From Hyphomicrobiales bacterium (GTDB lineage Bacteria > Pseudomonadota > Alphaproteobacteria > Rhizobiales > Methyloligellaceae), in NCBI GenBank assembly GCA_028280515.1, contig JANQLP010000026.1, positions 25,296-89,295 on the forward strand: a stretch of DNA of 64,000 nt. Direction: 5' to 3'. Below, one piece after another: positions 44,173-55,779 of this stretch. Made by a program: the position numbers and the translations under genes. How positions within the stretch are numbered: position 1 is the stretch's first letter; the number at the start of each line of letters is the position of its first letter. The notes under the pieces are model-generated. The model saw nothing but the letters and a program-made list of their open reading frames with translations, was not told the origin of the DNA and did no database searches.

Positions 44173-45138
44173 CTAACTGGAGAGCGCGGCGTTGCGCGCA
44201 TCGCGCAAGCGCTGGAAATCCTCGTCCGCATGATAGGACGAACGCGTGAGCGGACTGGAGGAAACGAGCAGGAACCCCTTGCCGTATGCCATGCGCTCAT
44301 AGGCCTTGAACTCGTCCGGCGTGACGAACCGTGCAACGGCGGCATGCTTGCGGGTCGGCTGGAGGTACTGGCCGATGGTCAGGAAGTCGACGCCGGCGGT
44401 GCGCAGGTCGTCCATGACCTGCAGCACCTCATGGCGTTCCTCGCCGAGCCCGACCATGATACCCGATTTGGTGAACATCGATGCGTCGCGCTCCTTGACG
44501 TGCTGCAGGAGCCGCAGGGAATGGAAGTAGCGTGCGCCGGGGCGGATCGAGAGATAAAGCGACGGCACTGTCTCGAGATTGTGGTTGTACACGTCCGGGC
44601 GCGCATCGGTGACCATGTCGATGGCGCCGTCCTTGCGCAGGAAATCGGGCGTGAGCACTTCGATGGTGGTCTCGGGCGAACGGCTGCGGATGGCCGAAAT
44701 CACAGCCGCGAAATGCGCCGCCCCGCCATCGTCCAAATCATCCCGGTCGACGGAAGTGATGACGACGTGCCTGAGGCCGAGCCGCTCGACCGCGCGGGCG
44801 ACGTTTTCCGGCTCTTGCGGGTCGAGCGGGTCCGGCTGTCCGGTGCGCACATTGCAGAAAGCGCAGGCGCGGGTGCACGTATCGCCCATAATCATCATGG
44901 TCGCGTGCCGTTTCGACCAGCATTCGCCGATGTTCGGGCAGCCCGCCTCTTCGCACACGGTGTGCAGATTGTTGTCGCGGATGATGCGCCGGGTCTCGTT
45001 GTAGACCGGCGAGCCGGGCGCTTTCACGCGGATCCAGTCCGGCTTGCGCAGAAGGGGCGTGTCCGGGCGGCCCTGTTTTTCAGGGTGACGCGGACGATCG
45101 TCCCTGGACCGCGATACCGTATCGAGAATGGTTACCAT
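44173..45138 (-). CDS. lipA: Lipoyl synthase
   Basis: A 321-residue radical-SAM enzyme that inserts two sulfurs into octanoyl groups. The auxiliary cluster cysteines ([13 protein letters not shown]) and the radical-[11 protein letters not shown] motif are present, with the C-terminal [10 protein letters not shown] whose Ser ligand is conserved. It supplies lipoyl groups for the pyruvate dehydrogenase genes encoded 3-6 kb away. It is followed by the ratA/coq10-type gene. Confidence 0.97.
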   Translation of the reverse strand: MVTILDTVSRSRDDRPRHPEKQGRPDTPLLRKPDWIRVKAPGSPVYNETRRIIRDNNLHTVCEEAGCPNIGECWSKRHATMMIMGDTCTRACAFCNVRTGQPDPLDPQEPENVARAVERLGLRHVVITSVDRDDLDDGGAAHFAAVISAIRSRSPETTIEVLTPDFLRKDGAIDMVTDARPDVYNHNLETVPSLYLSIRPGARYFHSLRLLQHVKERDASMFTKSGIMVGLGEERHEVLQVMDDLRTAGVDFLTIGQYLQPTRKHAAVARFVTPDEFKAYERMAYGKGFLLVSSSPLTRSSYHADEDFQRLRDARNAALSS

Positions 45139-45163
45139 CGTCGCCTATTTGCCAAATCCGGCC

Positions 45164-45412
45164 TCATAGCAGACGGAATTGCCGCCAAAGGAGAACGAAT
45201 ACCGTCGCGCAGCCAAGGCCGACCACCATGCGGCCGGCCAGATTGTAGAACGTCATACCTGCGAGCGTCGCGCCGATCCCGCCCAGAAGTGCGCCGGCGA
45301 GACCCAATCCGTATGCAACACCGATCGGGATCGCACCCTCGCTCACCTTGTGAGCGATATGCCCGACGCCAAGTCCAACCAATACAAACATGGACAGATG
45401 CAGCAGGTCCAT
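45164..45412 (-). CDS. Small GlsB/YeaQ-like membrane protein, copy 1
   Basis: An 82-residue protein with three membrane segments (LSMFVLVGLGVGHIAHKV, GLAGALLGGIGATLAGM and MVVGLGCATVFVLLW). The Gly-rich GALLGGIGA centre matches the transglycosylase-associated (GlsB/YeaQ/YmgE) family, though more diverged than its two neighbours. The ATG at 45412 is preferred over an upstream GTG. The function of the family is poorly known and linked to stress. Confidence 0.75.
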   Translation of the reverse strand: MDLLHLSMFVLVGLGVGHIAHKVSEGAIPIGVAYGLGLAGALLGGIGATLAGMTFYNLAGRMVVGLGCATVFVLLWRQFRLL

Positions 45413-45448
45413 CGCCTCAACTCTCACGCGGCTCGGCCACCAATGGCC

Positions 45449-45688
45449 TCAACTGGTCTTGTACCTCTGCCAGACATAGAGGCACAAGATGGCACCCAGT
45501 GTCGCGATGATAATGCGCCCGAGTATGTTGACGGCGCCAAGTCCGAGCAGTCCCGCGATCACGCCGCCAACCACCGCGCCGACGACCCCGACGACGAGAT
45601 TGGTGAGCAGGTCCTGATTCTTCCCCATGACGCGCGCGGCGATAAAGCCCGCGATCAGGCCGACGACCAGAAAGATGATGAGTTCCAT
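45449..45688 (-). CDS. GlsB/YeaQ/YmgE family membrane protein, copy 2
   Basis: A 79-residue protein with three membrane segments and the family pattern VGLIAGFIAARVMG, LLTNLVVGVVGAVVGGVIAG and LGAILCLYVW. A purine-rich sequence (GAGAGGGGGCAC) precedes the ATG. It is the clearest family member of the three tandem copies. Confidence 0.85.
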   Translation of the reverse strand: MELIIFLVVGLIAGFIAARVMGKNQDLLTNLVVGVVGAVVGGVIAGLLGLGAVNILGRIIIATLGAILCLYVWQRYKTS

Positions 45689-45745
45689 GATGTGCCCCCT
45701 CTCTTGGCTTCAGTGATGAGGTACGCAAACGCGCGCGACGCCGGT

Positions 45746-46003
45746 TTACCTGCCTGTCACCTTGCGCCACACGAACAGAAGAATGACCGCACCAATCGAT
45801 GCCGTGACCAGCAACCCCAAAAACCCGTAGACTTGGATGCCGAGTACGTCTGCGAGCGTGCCACCGACAAACGCCCCGGCAATGCCGACAATCAGATTGG
45901 TGAACAGGCCATGGTCGCTGGCGGTGACCTTTTCCGCAATGTACCCGGCCACAAGTCCAATCACGAGCATTCCGAAAAAACCGACACCTGGCATCGCAAT
46001 CAA
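45746..46003 (-). CDS. GlsB/YeaQ/YmgE family membrane protein, copy 3
   Basis: An 85-residue protein with the same three-segment layout (GLVAGYIAEKVTASDHGLFT, GIAGAFVGGTLADVLG, ASIGAVILLFVW). It is about 40 percent similar by eye to copy 2. The gene lies 57 bases upstream of copy 2 and 67 bases downstream of lpd. Confidence 0.82.
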   Translation of the reverse strand: MIAMPGVGFFGMLVIGLVAGYIAEKVTASDHGLFTNLIVGIAGAFVGGTLADVLGIQVYGFLGLLVTASIGAVILLFVWRKVTGR

Positions 46004-46070
46004 TTCCTGCTGTTGCGTCGTCTCGTCCGTGTTCTCCCCTCACCCGAGATGAACCGAGTGGAGCGCGCCG

Positions 46071-47480
46071 TCATATATGCATGACCCGCCCGTAAGCGTC
46101 GAGCACCGACTCGTGCATCATCTCCGAGAGTGTGGGATGCGGGAAGATGGTGTGCATCAGCTCCGCTTCGGTCGTCTCCAGCGTCCGGGCGACGCCATAT
46201 CCCTGAATGAGCTCGGTCACTTCGGCGCCGATCATATGGGCACCCAGGAGCTCGCCGGTTTTGGCGTCAAACACGGTCTTGATCAGCCCGTCGGTCTCGC
46301 CGAGCGCAATGGCCTTGCCGTTGCCCTGATACGGAAAGCGGCCAACCTTGACTTCATGCCCGGCCTCGACCGCCTTTTTCTCGGTCATGCCGACGCTTGC
46401 GACCTGCGGCGCGCAATAGGTGCAACCCGGAACGTTCGACACATCGAGCGGGTGCACGCCATCGACGCCTGCGATCTTCTCCACGCAAAGCACGCCCTCG
46501 TGGCTCGCCTTGTGGGCAAGCCACGGCGGTCCGGCGACATCGCCGATCGCGTAGATGCTCTCGGCTGCCGTGGTCCGGCACCACTGATCGATGACGATGT
46601 GGCCGCGGTCGGTTTTCACGCCGGTTTCCTCCAGGCCGATGCCCTCCACGTTGCCGGTGATGCCGATGGCGAGAATCACACGCTCGACGGTCATCGTCTC
46701 TGTGCTGCCGTCCGCCTTCTTCAGCGTCACCGAAACGCTGTCGGCACCCTTGTCCAGCTTCTCGACCGACGTGCCGGTCAGGATCTTCATGCCCTGCTTC
46801 TCGAAGGACTTCTGCGCGAGACCGGATATCTCTTCATCCTCGACCGGCAGGATCCGGTCCATGATCTCGACGACGGTAACCTCGGCGCCGAGCGTGCGAT
46901 AGAAGCTCGCAAACTCGATGCCGATCGCGCCCGATCCCACGACCAGCAGCGATTTCGGCATGGTGTCCGGGATCATCGCTTCCTTGTAGGTCCCCACCAG
47001 CTTGCCGTCCGGTCCCAGATTGGGCAGCGTGCGCGCCCGCGCGCCGGTCGCCACGATGATGTGCTTGGCCTGCACGTCGGGGAGCGCGGCGCCGTCCTTG
47101 CCGGTGATGGCGATGCCGCCCTGTCCCTTCAGCTTCGCCGCGCCGTCGAACACGGTAATCTTGTTCTTTTTCATGAGGTAACCGACGCCGCCTGTGAGTT
47201 TGGCTGAGACTTTGCGGCTGCGTTGCACCACTTTCTGAATGTCGAAGCTTACGTCATTGACAGACAGGCCGAATTCTTCCGCGCGGTGCATCAGGTGAAA
47301 AATCTCCGACGTGCGGAGCAGAGCCTTGGTCGGGATGCAGCCCCAGTTGAGGCAGATGCCGCCCAGATGCTCGCGCTCGATGACGCATGCCTTGAGCCCA
47401 AGCTGAGCAGCGCGGATCGCGGCGACATACCCGCCGGGCCCGCCTCCGATAACGGCAATATCGAATGAAGTGTCGGTCAT
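46071..47480 (-). CDS. lpd: Dihydrolipoamide dehydrogenase (E3)
   Basis: A 469-residue FAD enzyme that reoxidises lipoyl groups with NAD. Motifs are the FAD loop IGGGPGGYVAAIRAA, the redox disulfide GGICLNWGCIPTKALL, the NAD loop VVGSGAIGIEFAS, and the C-terminal catalytic HPTLSEMMHE. The redox-pair sequence CLNWGC is the form found in pyruvate-complex E3 proteins of alphaproteobacteria. It is the last gene of the leftward pdhA-pdhB-aceF-lpd cluster. Confidence 0.97.
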   Translation of the reverse strand: MTDTSFDIAVIGGGPGGYVAAIRAAQLGLKACVIEREHLGGICLNWGCIPTKALLRTSEIFHLMHRAEEFGLSVNDVSFDIQKVVQRSRKVSAKLTGGVGYLMKKNKITVFDGAAKLKGQGGIAITGKDGAALPDVQAKHIIVATGARARTLPNLGPDGKLVGTYKEAMIPDTMPKSLLVVGSGAIGIEFASFYRTLGAEVTVVEIMDRILPVEDEEISGLAQKSFEKQGMKILTGTSVEKLDKGADSVSVTLKKADGSTETMTVERVILAIGITGNVEGIGLEETGVKTDRGHIVIDQWCRTTAAESIYAIGDVAGPPWLAHKASHEGVLCVEKIAGVDGVHPLDVSNVPGCTYCAPQVASVGMTEKKAVEAGHEVKVGRFPYQGNGKAIALGETDGLIKTVFDAKTGELLGAHMIGAEVTELIQGYGVARTLETTEAELMHTIFPHPTLSEMMHESVLDAYGRVMHI

Positions 47481-47540
47481 TCGGAATCTCTCTTGACAAG
47501 GGAATGGTGAAGATGTTCGACGCGGCGCGGCATGTGTGCG

Positions 47541-48917
47541 TCAGACCAGCATGGTCACGGGTTCCTCGATGAACCCCCTGAAGGCATCGAGCAGTTCCGC
47601 GCCGAGCGCGCCGTCGATCACGCGATGGTCGCACGACAGCGTGCAGCTCATCATCGTCGCAATCTCGATGGTGTCGTTCTTGATGACCGGGCGCTTCTCC
47701 CCCGCCCCGACGGCGAGGATGGAGGCGTGCGGCGGGTTGATGACGGCGTCGAAGGTCTTGATGCCCATCATGCCGAGATTGGAGATTGAGGTGGTGCCGC
47801 CCTGATATTCGTGCGGGGCGAGCCGCCTGTTGCGCGCGCGTGCCGCGAGATCCTTCATCTCGTTGGAGATCTCGGACATGCTCTTCACTTCCGCGTGGCG
47901 TACCACCGGCGTGAACAAGCCGCCGTCGATGGCTACCGCCACACCGATGTCCGAGGACCGGTGGCGCAATGTGCCCTGCTCCGTCCAGGTGGCGTTGGCG
48001 TTTGGCACCTTCTGCAGCGCCATGGCCATTGCCTTGATGATCATGTCGTTGACGGAGATCTTGAAGGCTGTCGGGCCTTCCGCCGGGCTCATGGCGTTGA
48101 GGCGCTGGCGCGCGGCCAGCAACTCGTCCAGGCGGCAATCCACGCTCAGATAGAAATGCGGGATCGTCGACTTTGCCATGGTGAGCCGCTCGGCGATGAT
48201 GCGGCGCATATTGTCGTGCGGAACGACCTCGTAGGACCCGGACTCGTAGAGCGCGAGGATTTCCTCATCCGCCATCGCAGGAACCGCCGCGGGAGGGGCC
48301 GTGGGTGCGGGCATCACCTGACCGGCGGACGGGGCTTCGGCGGGTGCCGGCGCCGTCGCGCCGGACTTGAGCGCCTGCTCCACGTCGTGCTTGACAATAC
48401 GCCCGTGCGGTCCGGTTCCGGTCAGTTGCGACAGATCGATATTGCCGTCTTTTGCCAGACGCCTTGCGAGCGGTGAGGCGAACACGCGGCCGGCCTGCCC
48501 GTTCGACTTTGGTGCAGCCGCCGGTTCTGGCGCGGGCGCGGGCGCCGGTTTGGCTTCTGCTTGGGGTGCCGCAGCCGGCGCGGGCTCCGTCGGCGGTGCG
48601 CTTGGTGCCGCCGGTGCGGCAGCGGGTTCGGCTGCGGGCGCGCTCGCCGCACTTTCCAGTGCGCTTGCGTCCTCGCCTTCCTCCAGCAGGACGGCAATAG
48701 GCTTGTTGACGGCCACATGCTCCGTGCCCTCGGCGATCAGGATTTTCGCGATCACACCCTCGTCGACGGCCTCGACCTCCATTGTCGCCTTGTCGGTCTC
48801 GATCTCGGCGAGCACGTCGCCCGACTGGACGGTGTCGCCCTCCTTGACCATCCACTTGGCAAGCGTGCCTTCCTCCATGGTCGGGGAAAGCGCGGGCATC
48901 AGAATTTCAATGGGCAT
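47541..48917 (-). CDS. aceF: Pyruvate dehydrogenase E2, dihydrolipoamide acetyltransferase
   Basis: A 458-residue protein. One lipoyl domain (residues 1-80) has the lipoylated Lys in [17 protein letters not shown], followed by an Ala/Pro-rich linker. The peripheral subunit-binding domain is [20 protein letters not shown]. The catalytic domain ends with [20 protein letters not shown], whose His and Asp are the active-site residues. It transfers acetyl groups to CoA and forms the complex core. Confidence 0.96.
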   Translation of the reverse strand: MPIEILMPALSPTMEEGTLAKWMVKEGDTVQSGDVLAEIETDKATMEVEAVDEGVIAKILIAEGTEHVAVNKPIAVLLEEGEDASALESAASAPAAEPAAAPAAPSAPPTEPAPAAAPQAEAKPAPAPAPEPAAAPKSNGQAGRVFASPLARRLAKDGNIDLSQLTGTGPHGRIVKHDVEQALKSGATAPAPAEAPSAGQVMPAPTAPPAAVPAMADEEILALYESGSYEVVPHDNMRRIIAERLTMAKSTIPHFYLSVDCRLDELLAARQRLNAMSPAEGPTAFKISVNDMIIKAMAMALQKVPNANATWTEQGTLRHRSSDIGVAVAIDGGLFTPVVRHAEVKSMSEISNEMKDLAARARNRRLAPHEYQGGTTSISNLGMMGIKTFDAVINPPHASILAVGAGEKRPVIKNDTIEIATMMSCTLSCDHRVIDGALGAELLDAFRGFIEEPVTMLV

Positions 48918-48956
48918 GTGGCCTCCGCAGACTTGTCAGAACGCGTCTCGCAGCTT

Positions 48957-50333
48957 TCATGTCGCGTAACACACGGCGCGCGCGGCGTCGGCCACCTGAC
49001 CGGCGCTCGGCAATGCAAGCACCTCGAGATTGGCCGCGTAAGGCATGGGGACGTCGGCGCCCGATACCTGCGTCGGGGGCGCATCGAGATAATCGAAGGC
49101 CTCGCGGGTGACGCTCGCGCAGATTTCGCTGCCCACCGAGCAGACCGGCCACGCCTCCTCGACCGTGACAATCCGGTTGGTCTTCCTGACCGACGCGATG
49201 ATGGTCTCCATGTCGAGCGGACGCAGCGTGCGAAGGTCGATCACTTCGGCGTCGATGCCCTCACCCGCGAGCACCTCCGCCGCGTCGAGGCAGTAGGTCA
49301 TGCCGCGCGAGAACGAGACAATGGTCACGTCGCCGCCCTCGCGGGCGATGCGCGCCTTGCCGATGGGCAGCACCCAGTCGTCGACCTGGGGAACGTCGAA
49401 GCTCTGCCCGTACAGGATCTCGTTCTCGAGGAAGATGATCGGGTTCGGGTCGCGGACGGCGGCTTTGAGGAGGCCCTTCGCGTCCGACGCGGTATAGGGC
49501 GCGATGACCTTCAGCCCCGGCACATGCGCGTACCAGGCGGAAAAGCACTGGCTGTGCTGGGCGGCGACGCGGGCCGCCGCGCCGTTCGGTCCGCGAAAGA
49601 CGATCGGGCATCCCATCTGCCCGCCGGACATGTAAAGCGTCTTGGCGGCGGAGTTGATGATGTGATCGATGGCCTGCATGGCGAAGTTCCAGGTCATGAA
49701 CTCGACGATCGGCTTGAGGCCCGCGAACGCGGCACCCACGCCGACGCCGCAGAAGCCGTGCTCTGTGATCGGCGTGTCGATCACGCGGCGTGCGCCGAAC
49801 TCGTCTAACAGACCCTGCGTCACCTTGTAGGCGCCCTGGTACTCGGCCACCTCCTCACCCATGACAAAGACGTCTTCGTCCTTGCGCATCTCTTCCGCCA
49901 TGGCGTCGCGCAGGGCCTCGCGCACCGTCATGGACGCGGTTTCAGCGCCTGCGGGCACCTCGGGGTCCGCGGCCACACTGATGGCGGGCGCGGCAACTTC
50001 AGGCCGTGCTTCGGGCTGCGCCGGGGCGGCGGTTTCCGCGGCAGCCGGCTCCGGTGCCGCGGCTGGAGCCGCCGCTGCCGAGACATCTTCGCCTTCCTCG
50101 GCGATGACCGCGATCGGCGTATTCACCTTGACGTTCTCAGTGCCCTCCGGAATGAGGATTTTGGCCAGCTTGCCTTCATCGACCGCCTCGACCTCCATGG
50201 TCGCCTTGTCGGTCTCGATCTCCGCGATCACGTCGCCGGATTGCACATCGTCGCCTTCTTTCACCAGCCACTTGGCCAGCGTCCCCTCTTCCATTGTGGG
50301 CGAAAGCGCCGGCATAAGAATTTCGGTCGCCAT
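48957..50333 (-). CDS. pdhB: Pyruvate dehydrogenase E1 beta with N-terminal lipoyl domain
   Basis: A 458-residue protein. Residues 1-~80 are a lipoyl domain almost identical to that of aceF ([17 protein letters not shown]), then an Ala/Pro/Glu linker, then the E1-beta transketolase-like domain ([52 protein letters not shown]). This fused form is known from alphaproteobacteria. It pairs with PdhA to decarboxylate pyruvate using thiamine diphosphate. Confidence 0.96.
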   Translation of the reverse strand: MATEILMPALSPTMEEGTLAKWLVKEGDDVQSGDVIAEIETDKATMEVEAVDEGKLAKILIPEGTENVKVNTPIAVIAEEGEDVSAAAAPAAAPEPAAAETAAPAQPEARPEVAAPAISVAADPEVPAGAETASMTVREALRDAMAEEMRKDEDVFVMGEEVAEYQGAYKVTQGLLDEFGARRVIDTPITEHGFCGVGVGAAFAGLKPIVEFMTWNFAMQAIDHIINSAAKTLYMSGGQMGCPIVFRGPNGAAARVAAQHSQCFSAWYAHVPGLKVIAPYTASDAKGLLKAAVRDPNPIIFLENEILYGQSFDVPQVDDWVLPIGKARIAREGGDVTIVSFSRGMTYCLDAAEVLAGEGIDAEVIDLRTLRPLDMETIIASVRKTNRIVTVEEAWPVCSVGSEICASVTREAFDYLDAPPTQVSGADVPMPYAANLEVLALPSAGQVADAARAVCYAT

Positions 50334-50372
50334 GTTGCTTGTTGCCTCCCCTGCGGCCTTACACGCCGGTCA

Positions 50373-51446
50373 TCATGTCTTCAGGATGTCTGTATAGAGC
50401 TCTGATGTATCGGGCTCGGGATCGCTCTGGGAGAATTCCGCCGCCTCGTTGACGATGGCGCGAACCTCCTTGTCGATCGCCTTGAGTTCATCCTCCTGGG
50501 CAAAACCCTTTTCGAGCATGCGCGCGCGAACCTGTTCGATCGGGTCGGACTCGGTGCGCATTTTCTGGACCTCTTCCTTGGTCCGGTACTTGGCCGGGTC
50601 GGACATGGAGTGGCCGCGATAGCGGTAAGTCAGCATTTCCAAAATATAAGGCCCGCGTCCGTCGCGGGCCCGTTTCACCACCTTGTCCCCTGCCGCCTTC
50701 ACAGCGCGTACGTCCATGCCGTCTACCTGCTCGCCCGGAATATCGAAGCTTCTGCCCCGCTGCGACAGGTCGGTCGTCGAGGAGGACCGCTCGATGCTGG
50801 TGCCCATCGCGTACTTGTTGTTCTCGATGACGAAAATGACCGGCAGGTCCCAGAGCTTGGCCATGTTGAAGGCTTCATAGACCTGCCCCTGGTTGGCGGA
50901 GCCGTCGCCGAAATAGGTGAGGCAGACATGGTCGTTGCCCCTGTACCTGTTGGCGAAGGCGAGGCCGGTCCCGAGCGGAGCGGACGCGCCGACGATGCCA
51001 TGGCCGCCATAGAAACTGGCTTCCACGGAGAACATGTGCATGGAGCCGCCCTTGCCCTTGGAATATCCGCCGCGGCGGCCGGTGAGCTCCGCCATCACGC
51101 CTTTCGGGTCCATGCCGCAGGCGAGCATGTGGCCGTGATCGCGGTAGGTCGTGATGACCTGATCGCCGTCCTTGATGGCCATCTGCATGCCGGTGACGAC
51201 CGCTTCCTGGCCGATGTAAAGGTGGCAGAAGCCGCCGATGAAACCCATACCGTAAAGCTGCCCCGCCTTCTCTTCGAACCGGCGAATGAGCAGCATGTCG
51301 CGATACGCCTTGCGCTCCTCCTCGGCGGTGAATTCGGCAATTTGTGACGGCTGCACGGCTGATTCCACAATGCTCGCGACTTCCGTCGCGGGGCCGTTCT
51401 GTTCAATATCTTGAAGCCTCGCGGCTCCGGCGCGTTCATCGGACAC
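50373..51446 (-). CDS. pdhA: Pyruvate dehydrogenase E1 alpha
   Basis: A 357-residue subunit. The thiamine diphosphate motif is GDGSANQGQVYEAFNMAKLW ending at a NNKYAMGT segment. The active-site loop includes YRGHSMSDPAKYR, the site of regulatory phosphorylation in eukaryotes. The start is a GTG with a purine-rich stretch upstream. It heads the pdh cluster, about 40 bases before pdhB. Confidence 0.96.
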   Translation of the reverse strand: MSDERAGAARLQDIEQNGPATEVASIVESAVQPSQIAEFTAEEERKAYRDMLLIRRFEEKAGQLYGMGFIGGFCHLYIGQEAVVTGMQMAIKDGDQVITTYRDHGHMLACGMDPKGVMAELTGRRGGYSKGKGGSMHMFSVEASFYGGHGIVGASAPLGTGLAFANRYRGNDHVCLTYFGDGSANQGQVYEAFNMAKLWDLPVIFVIENNKYAMGTSIERSSSTTDLSQRGRSFDIPGEQVDGMDVRAVKAAGDKVVKRARDGRGPYILEMLTYRYRGHSMSDPAKYRTKEEVQKMRTESDPIEQVRARMLEKGFAQEDELKAIDKEVRAIVNEAAEFSQSDPEPDTSELYTDILKT

Positions 51447-51609
51447 GGTTACAAAGCCTCCCTGTGGTCCTCCCTGCGGGAAAAAGTTACACGAACTGAA
51501 CCGGATATGCCAGTTCGGTGGGAGTCCGGCATGGTCAGTCTAGGCTTCTGAAAAAAATCAGGAAAACCAGATATGCAAGAATTGCCGGGCTGCCAAACGG
51601 CATCTGTGT

Positions 51610-51921
51610 CTACGGCTTCGGCAACGTCGCTCCCGGATTTGTCATGATAATGATCTCGTTGGGATGGGAGAAGTTCAACACCGCCCTTGCGCGTTCGTCG
51701 AGCATGTCCGGATCGAGTTTGTCGGCGCGCATCAGCGAAACGTCCCGCTCGATACGCTGGCGCAGGGCCTGCAGGCCCCTGCGCTCCCCTTCAAGTGTCT
51801 TGATTTCCGTCTGCAGGCGCGCGCGCGATTCAAGGCCGTATTCGCCGACGAACATGTGATAGCTGAAGTAGCCCAGCAGCCCGAGGCAGATGAGCGACAC
51901 GCACGCTTGACGAACAGACAT
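51610..51921 (-). CDS. ftsB: Cell division protein FtsB/DivIC family
   Basis: A 103-residue bitopic protein. A short cytosolic start is followed by one membrane segment (ACVSLICLGLLGYFSYHMFV) and a periplasmic coiled coil (RLQTEIKTLEGERRGLQALR and on). It joins FtsL and FtsQ at the septum. It lies between eno and pdhA, the usual position (eno-ftsB-pdhA) in alphaproteobacteria. Confidence 0.9.
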   Translation of the reverse strand: MSVRQACVSLICLGLLGYFSYHMFVGEYGLESRARLQTEIKTLEGERRGLQALRQRIERDVSLMRADKLDPDMLDERARAVLNFSHPNEIIIMTNPGATLPKP

Positions 51922-52038
51922 TTTGGACCCGCCTGCTTGCCCGAAAAACGGACATTCCCCAATAAGCAGGGCTCAGGGTTTCGCTCCCCAGCAACCTGAG
52001 CCGAACCCTCAGGCTATGGCGATTGTCTTAAGCAGAAG

Positions 52039-53334
<1,296 letters not shown>

Positions 53335-53480
53335 TCAGGTAACAGGTAAGGAGACCGAGTTGCGGGCGTGCCGCGGTTCATGCGAGAATTTGCGGACCCT
53401 CTTAACCGAAAGCCGCTTCGTGTAAAAGGGCGGAGAATCAATCCGGCCCGGCGGCGGGACATTTGATCTCAAGAGCGACA

Positions 53481-54218
53481 ATGACAACTGGCGATGGCAA
53501 ACGTTCCACGGCGCTCGTTCTGTTTTCGGGCGGGCAGGATTCGACCGTGTGCCTGGCATGGGCGCTGGACCGCTACGATCATGTCGAGACCGTCGGGTTC
53601 GACTACGGCCAGCGGCATGATGTGGAACTGGCCTGCAGGAAAAGCGTGCGCTCGGAAATCATGCGCCGATTCCCGGACTGGGGCGCGCGCCTCGGCGACG
53701 ATCATATGATCGAGATACCAGGACTGGCGAAGGTCAGCGATACTGCCCTCACCCGGAACGTGGAGATCGCGATGCAAGAGAACGGCCTGCCCAACACGTT
53801 CGTTCCCGGCCGCAACCTGCTGTTCTTTACCTACGCGTCGGCGCTCGGATACCGGCGCGGACTGAGTGCCCTTGTCGGCGGTATGTGCGAGACGGACTAT
53901 TCCGGCTATCCCGATTGCCGCAACGAGACGCTCCAGTCGCTGGCACACGCCATCCGGTTGGGTACGGAGACCGACTTCACGGTCGAGACGCCGCTCATGT
54001 ATCTGTCCAAGGCGCAGACATGGGAGATGGCGGAGACGCTCGGCGCCGCCGCGCTGGTCGATCTGATCGTCGAGCACACCCACACCTGCTATCACGGCGC
54101 GCGAGACGAGCGGCACGCGTGGGGCTATGGATGCGGGTCGTGCCCCGCGTGCGAGCTGCGTGCGCACGGATTTGCGCAATGGTCTGAAATGGCTTCAGAA
54201 CCGGTCGAGGCACGGTAG
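53481..54218 (+). CDS. queC: 7-cyano-7-deazaguanine synthase QueC
   Basis: A 245-residue ATP-dependent enzyme that converts 7-carboxy-7-deazaguanine to preQ0. The PP-loop is [18 protein letters not shown]. The C-terminal zinc site is made of cysteines in HTCYHGAR and [11 protein letters not shown]. The ATG at 53481 is preferred; a TTG at 53463 is in frame. It is the first gene of a rightward queC-queE-queD-queF series. Confidence 0.95.
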   Translation: MTTGDGKRSTALVLFSGGQDSTVCLAWALDRYDHVETVGFDYGQRHDVELACRKSVRSEIMRRFPDWGARLGDDHMIEIPGLAKVSDTALTRNVEIAMQENGLPNTFVPGRNLLFFTYASALGYRRGLSALVGGMCETDYSGYPDCRNETLQSLAHAIRLGTETDFTVETPLMYLSKAQTWEMAETLGAAALVDLIVEHTHTCYHGARDERHAWGYGCGSCPACELRAHGFAQWSEMASEPVEAR

Positions 54219-54240
54219 CTTCTGGCGACACTTTGAAACG

Positions 54241-54876
54241 ATGTACTCGGTCAAGGAAATCTTTCTGACGCTGCAGGGCGAAGGTATGCAAAGCGGCCGC
54301 CGCGCCGTGTTCTGCCGCTTTGCCGGCTGCAACCTCTGGTCCGGTCTTGAGAAAGACCGCGCGAACGCCGTCTGCCGTTTCTGCGATACGGACTTTGTCG
54401 GCACCGACGGACCGGGTGGCGGGAAGTTCGAAACGGCCCAAGATCTCGCCCACGCCTGCAAGAACATCTGGGGCGTGGCCACAAACGGTGTGCGGCCTCT
54501 GATCGTTCTCACCGGCGGGGAGCCGATGCTGCAGGTCGATCAGCCTTTGATCGATGCGCTGCATGACGCGGGGTTCGAAATCGCCATCGAGACCAACGGA
54601 ACGTTGCCGGTGCCGCGCACCATCGACTGGATTTGCGTGAGCCCCAAGGCGGGTGCGGACCTCGTGCAGAAATCCGGCGACGAATTGAAACTGGTTTATC
54701 CGCAGGACGGGATTTCGCCCGAGCAAATGGAGGGTCTGGCGTTCGGTTCGTTCCTGTTGCAGCCCATGGACAGCGAGGCGCGGGTGCCGAACATGGGGGC
54801 CGCCTTATCCTACTGCCTGAAGAACCCGAAATGGCGGCTCAGCATCCAGACGCACAAGCTGATCGGCATTGCGTGA
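54241..54876 (+). CDS. queE: 7-carboxy-7-deazaguanine synthase QueE
   Basis: A 211-residue radical-SAM enzyme that contracts the ring of 6-carboxytetrahydropterin. The [4Fe-4S] cysteines occur in FAGCNLW and, after an insertion, CRFCDTDF, which is a longer first spacing than the classic CxxxCxxC but usual in this QueE subgroup. The GGEPMLQVDQPLIDAL strand follows. It lies 22 bases after queC and 47 before queD. Confidence 0.93.
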   Translation: MYSVKEIFLTLQGEGMQSGRRAVFCRFAGCNLWSGLEKDRANAVCRFCDTDFVGTDGPGGGKFETAQDLAHACKNIWGVATNGVRPLIVLTGGEPMLQVDQPLIDALHDAGFEIAIETNGTLPVPRTIDWICVSPKAGADLVQKSGDELKLVYPQDGISPEQMEGLAFGSFLLQPMDSEARVPNMGAALSYCLKNPKWRLSIQTHKLIGIA

Positions 54877-54923
54877 TCAGGTCTCTGGAAATGGAGGCAA
54901 AAATCCCGTAAAGAGCGTTTGCC

Positions 54924-55301
54924 ATGCGTATATTCAAGGAATTCACATTCGAGGGCGCACACTTCCTGCCCTCCGCCCCAGAGGGACATCCGAATGCCCG
55001 CATTCACGGGCACTCGTTCCGCGTGCGCGTGAGCGTGGATGGGGAGCCGGATTCGGAAACCGGCCTCATCGTCCATTTCGACGACCTTGAGAACGCGCTT
55101 GAAGACATGCGCGTCACCCTCGACCACAATTTCCTGAACAATATCGAGGGTCTCGACAATCCGACGCTCGAACTGATCACGAGATGGATGTGGGACCGGC
55201 TGCACAACCGGGTGCCGGGTCTCGCCGAGATCGTCATTTCACGCGACACATGCGGTGAAGGATGTGTCTATTCGGGGCCGGGAGCAGCCGAAAAAGGCTG
55301 A
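54924..55301 (+). CDS. queD: 6-pyruvoyl-tetrahydropterin synthase-like QueD, atypical active site
   Basis: A 125-residue protein of the PTPS fold. The zinc-binding His residues (FEGAHF and RIHGHSFR) and the LDHNFLN Asp/His pair are conserved. The family's catalytic Cys, four residues before the HGH, is Asn24 here (GHPNARIHGH), and the later ETC motif reads DTC. E. coli QueD has Cys at this place. Genomic context still points to queuosine synthesis, so the activity may be altered or rely on another residue. Confidence 0.85.
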   Translation: MRIFKEFTFEGAHFLPSAPEGHPNARIHGHSFRVRVSVDGEPDSETGLIVHFDDLENALEDMRVTLDHNFLNNIEGLDNPTLELITRWMWDRLHNRVPGLAEIVISRDTCGEGCVYSGPGAAEKG

Positions 55302-55313
55302 GTGCGAGCCGCC

Positions 55314-55775
55314 ATGGCCGGCAAAACGGAAAATCTCTCACTGCTGGGCAAGGAAGCGGCCATACCGGCGTCGCCGGAAGACGCGGTGCTGGAGCGCGTG
55401 CCCAATCCTCACGCCGACACGGACTATCTGACGCGTTTCACCTGTCCGGAATTCACCTCGATCTGTCCGGTGACGGGACAGCCGGACTTTGCGCAACTCG
55501 TTATCGATTACGTTCCGGACCAATGGTTGCTGGAGTCGAAGTCGCTCAAGCTCTACCTTACCAGCTTCCGCAACCACGGCGCGTTCCATGAGGATTGCAC
55601 GGTTGCGATCGGCAAGCGGATGACGGCCGAAATCGAACCGCGCTGGCTGCGCATCGGCGGCTACTGGTATCCGCGCGGCGGCATTCCGATTGACGTGTTC
55701 TGGCAGACGGGCACCCTGCCCGACGGCCTGTGGGTCCCCGATCAGGGCGTCGCGCCCTATCGCGGGCGCGGTTGA
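55314..55775 (+). CDS. queF: preQ0 reductase QueF
   Basis: A 153-residue single-domain reductase that makes preQ1 from preQ0 with NADPH. The catalytic Cys lies in [16 protein letters not shown]. The QueF signature [21 protein letters not shown] is intact. The ATG at 55314 is chosen; a GTG four codons upstream is in frame. It completes the queuosine precursor set begun by queC. Confidence 0.96.
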   Translation: MAGKTENLSLLGKEAAIPASPEDAVLERVPNPHADTDYLTRFTCPEFTSICPVTGQPDFAQLVIDYVPDQWLLESKSLKLYLTSFRNHGAFHEDCTVAIGKRMTAEIEPRWLRIGGYWYPRGGIPIDVFWQTGTLPDGLWVPDQGVAPYRGRG

Positions 55776-55779
55776 CCGC

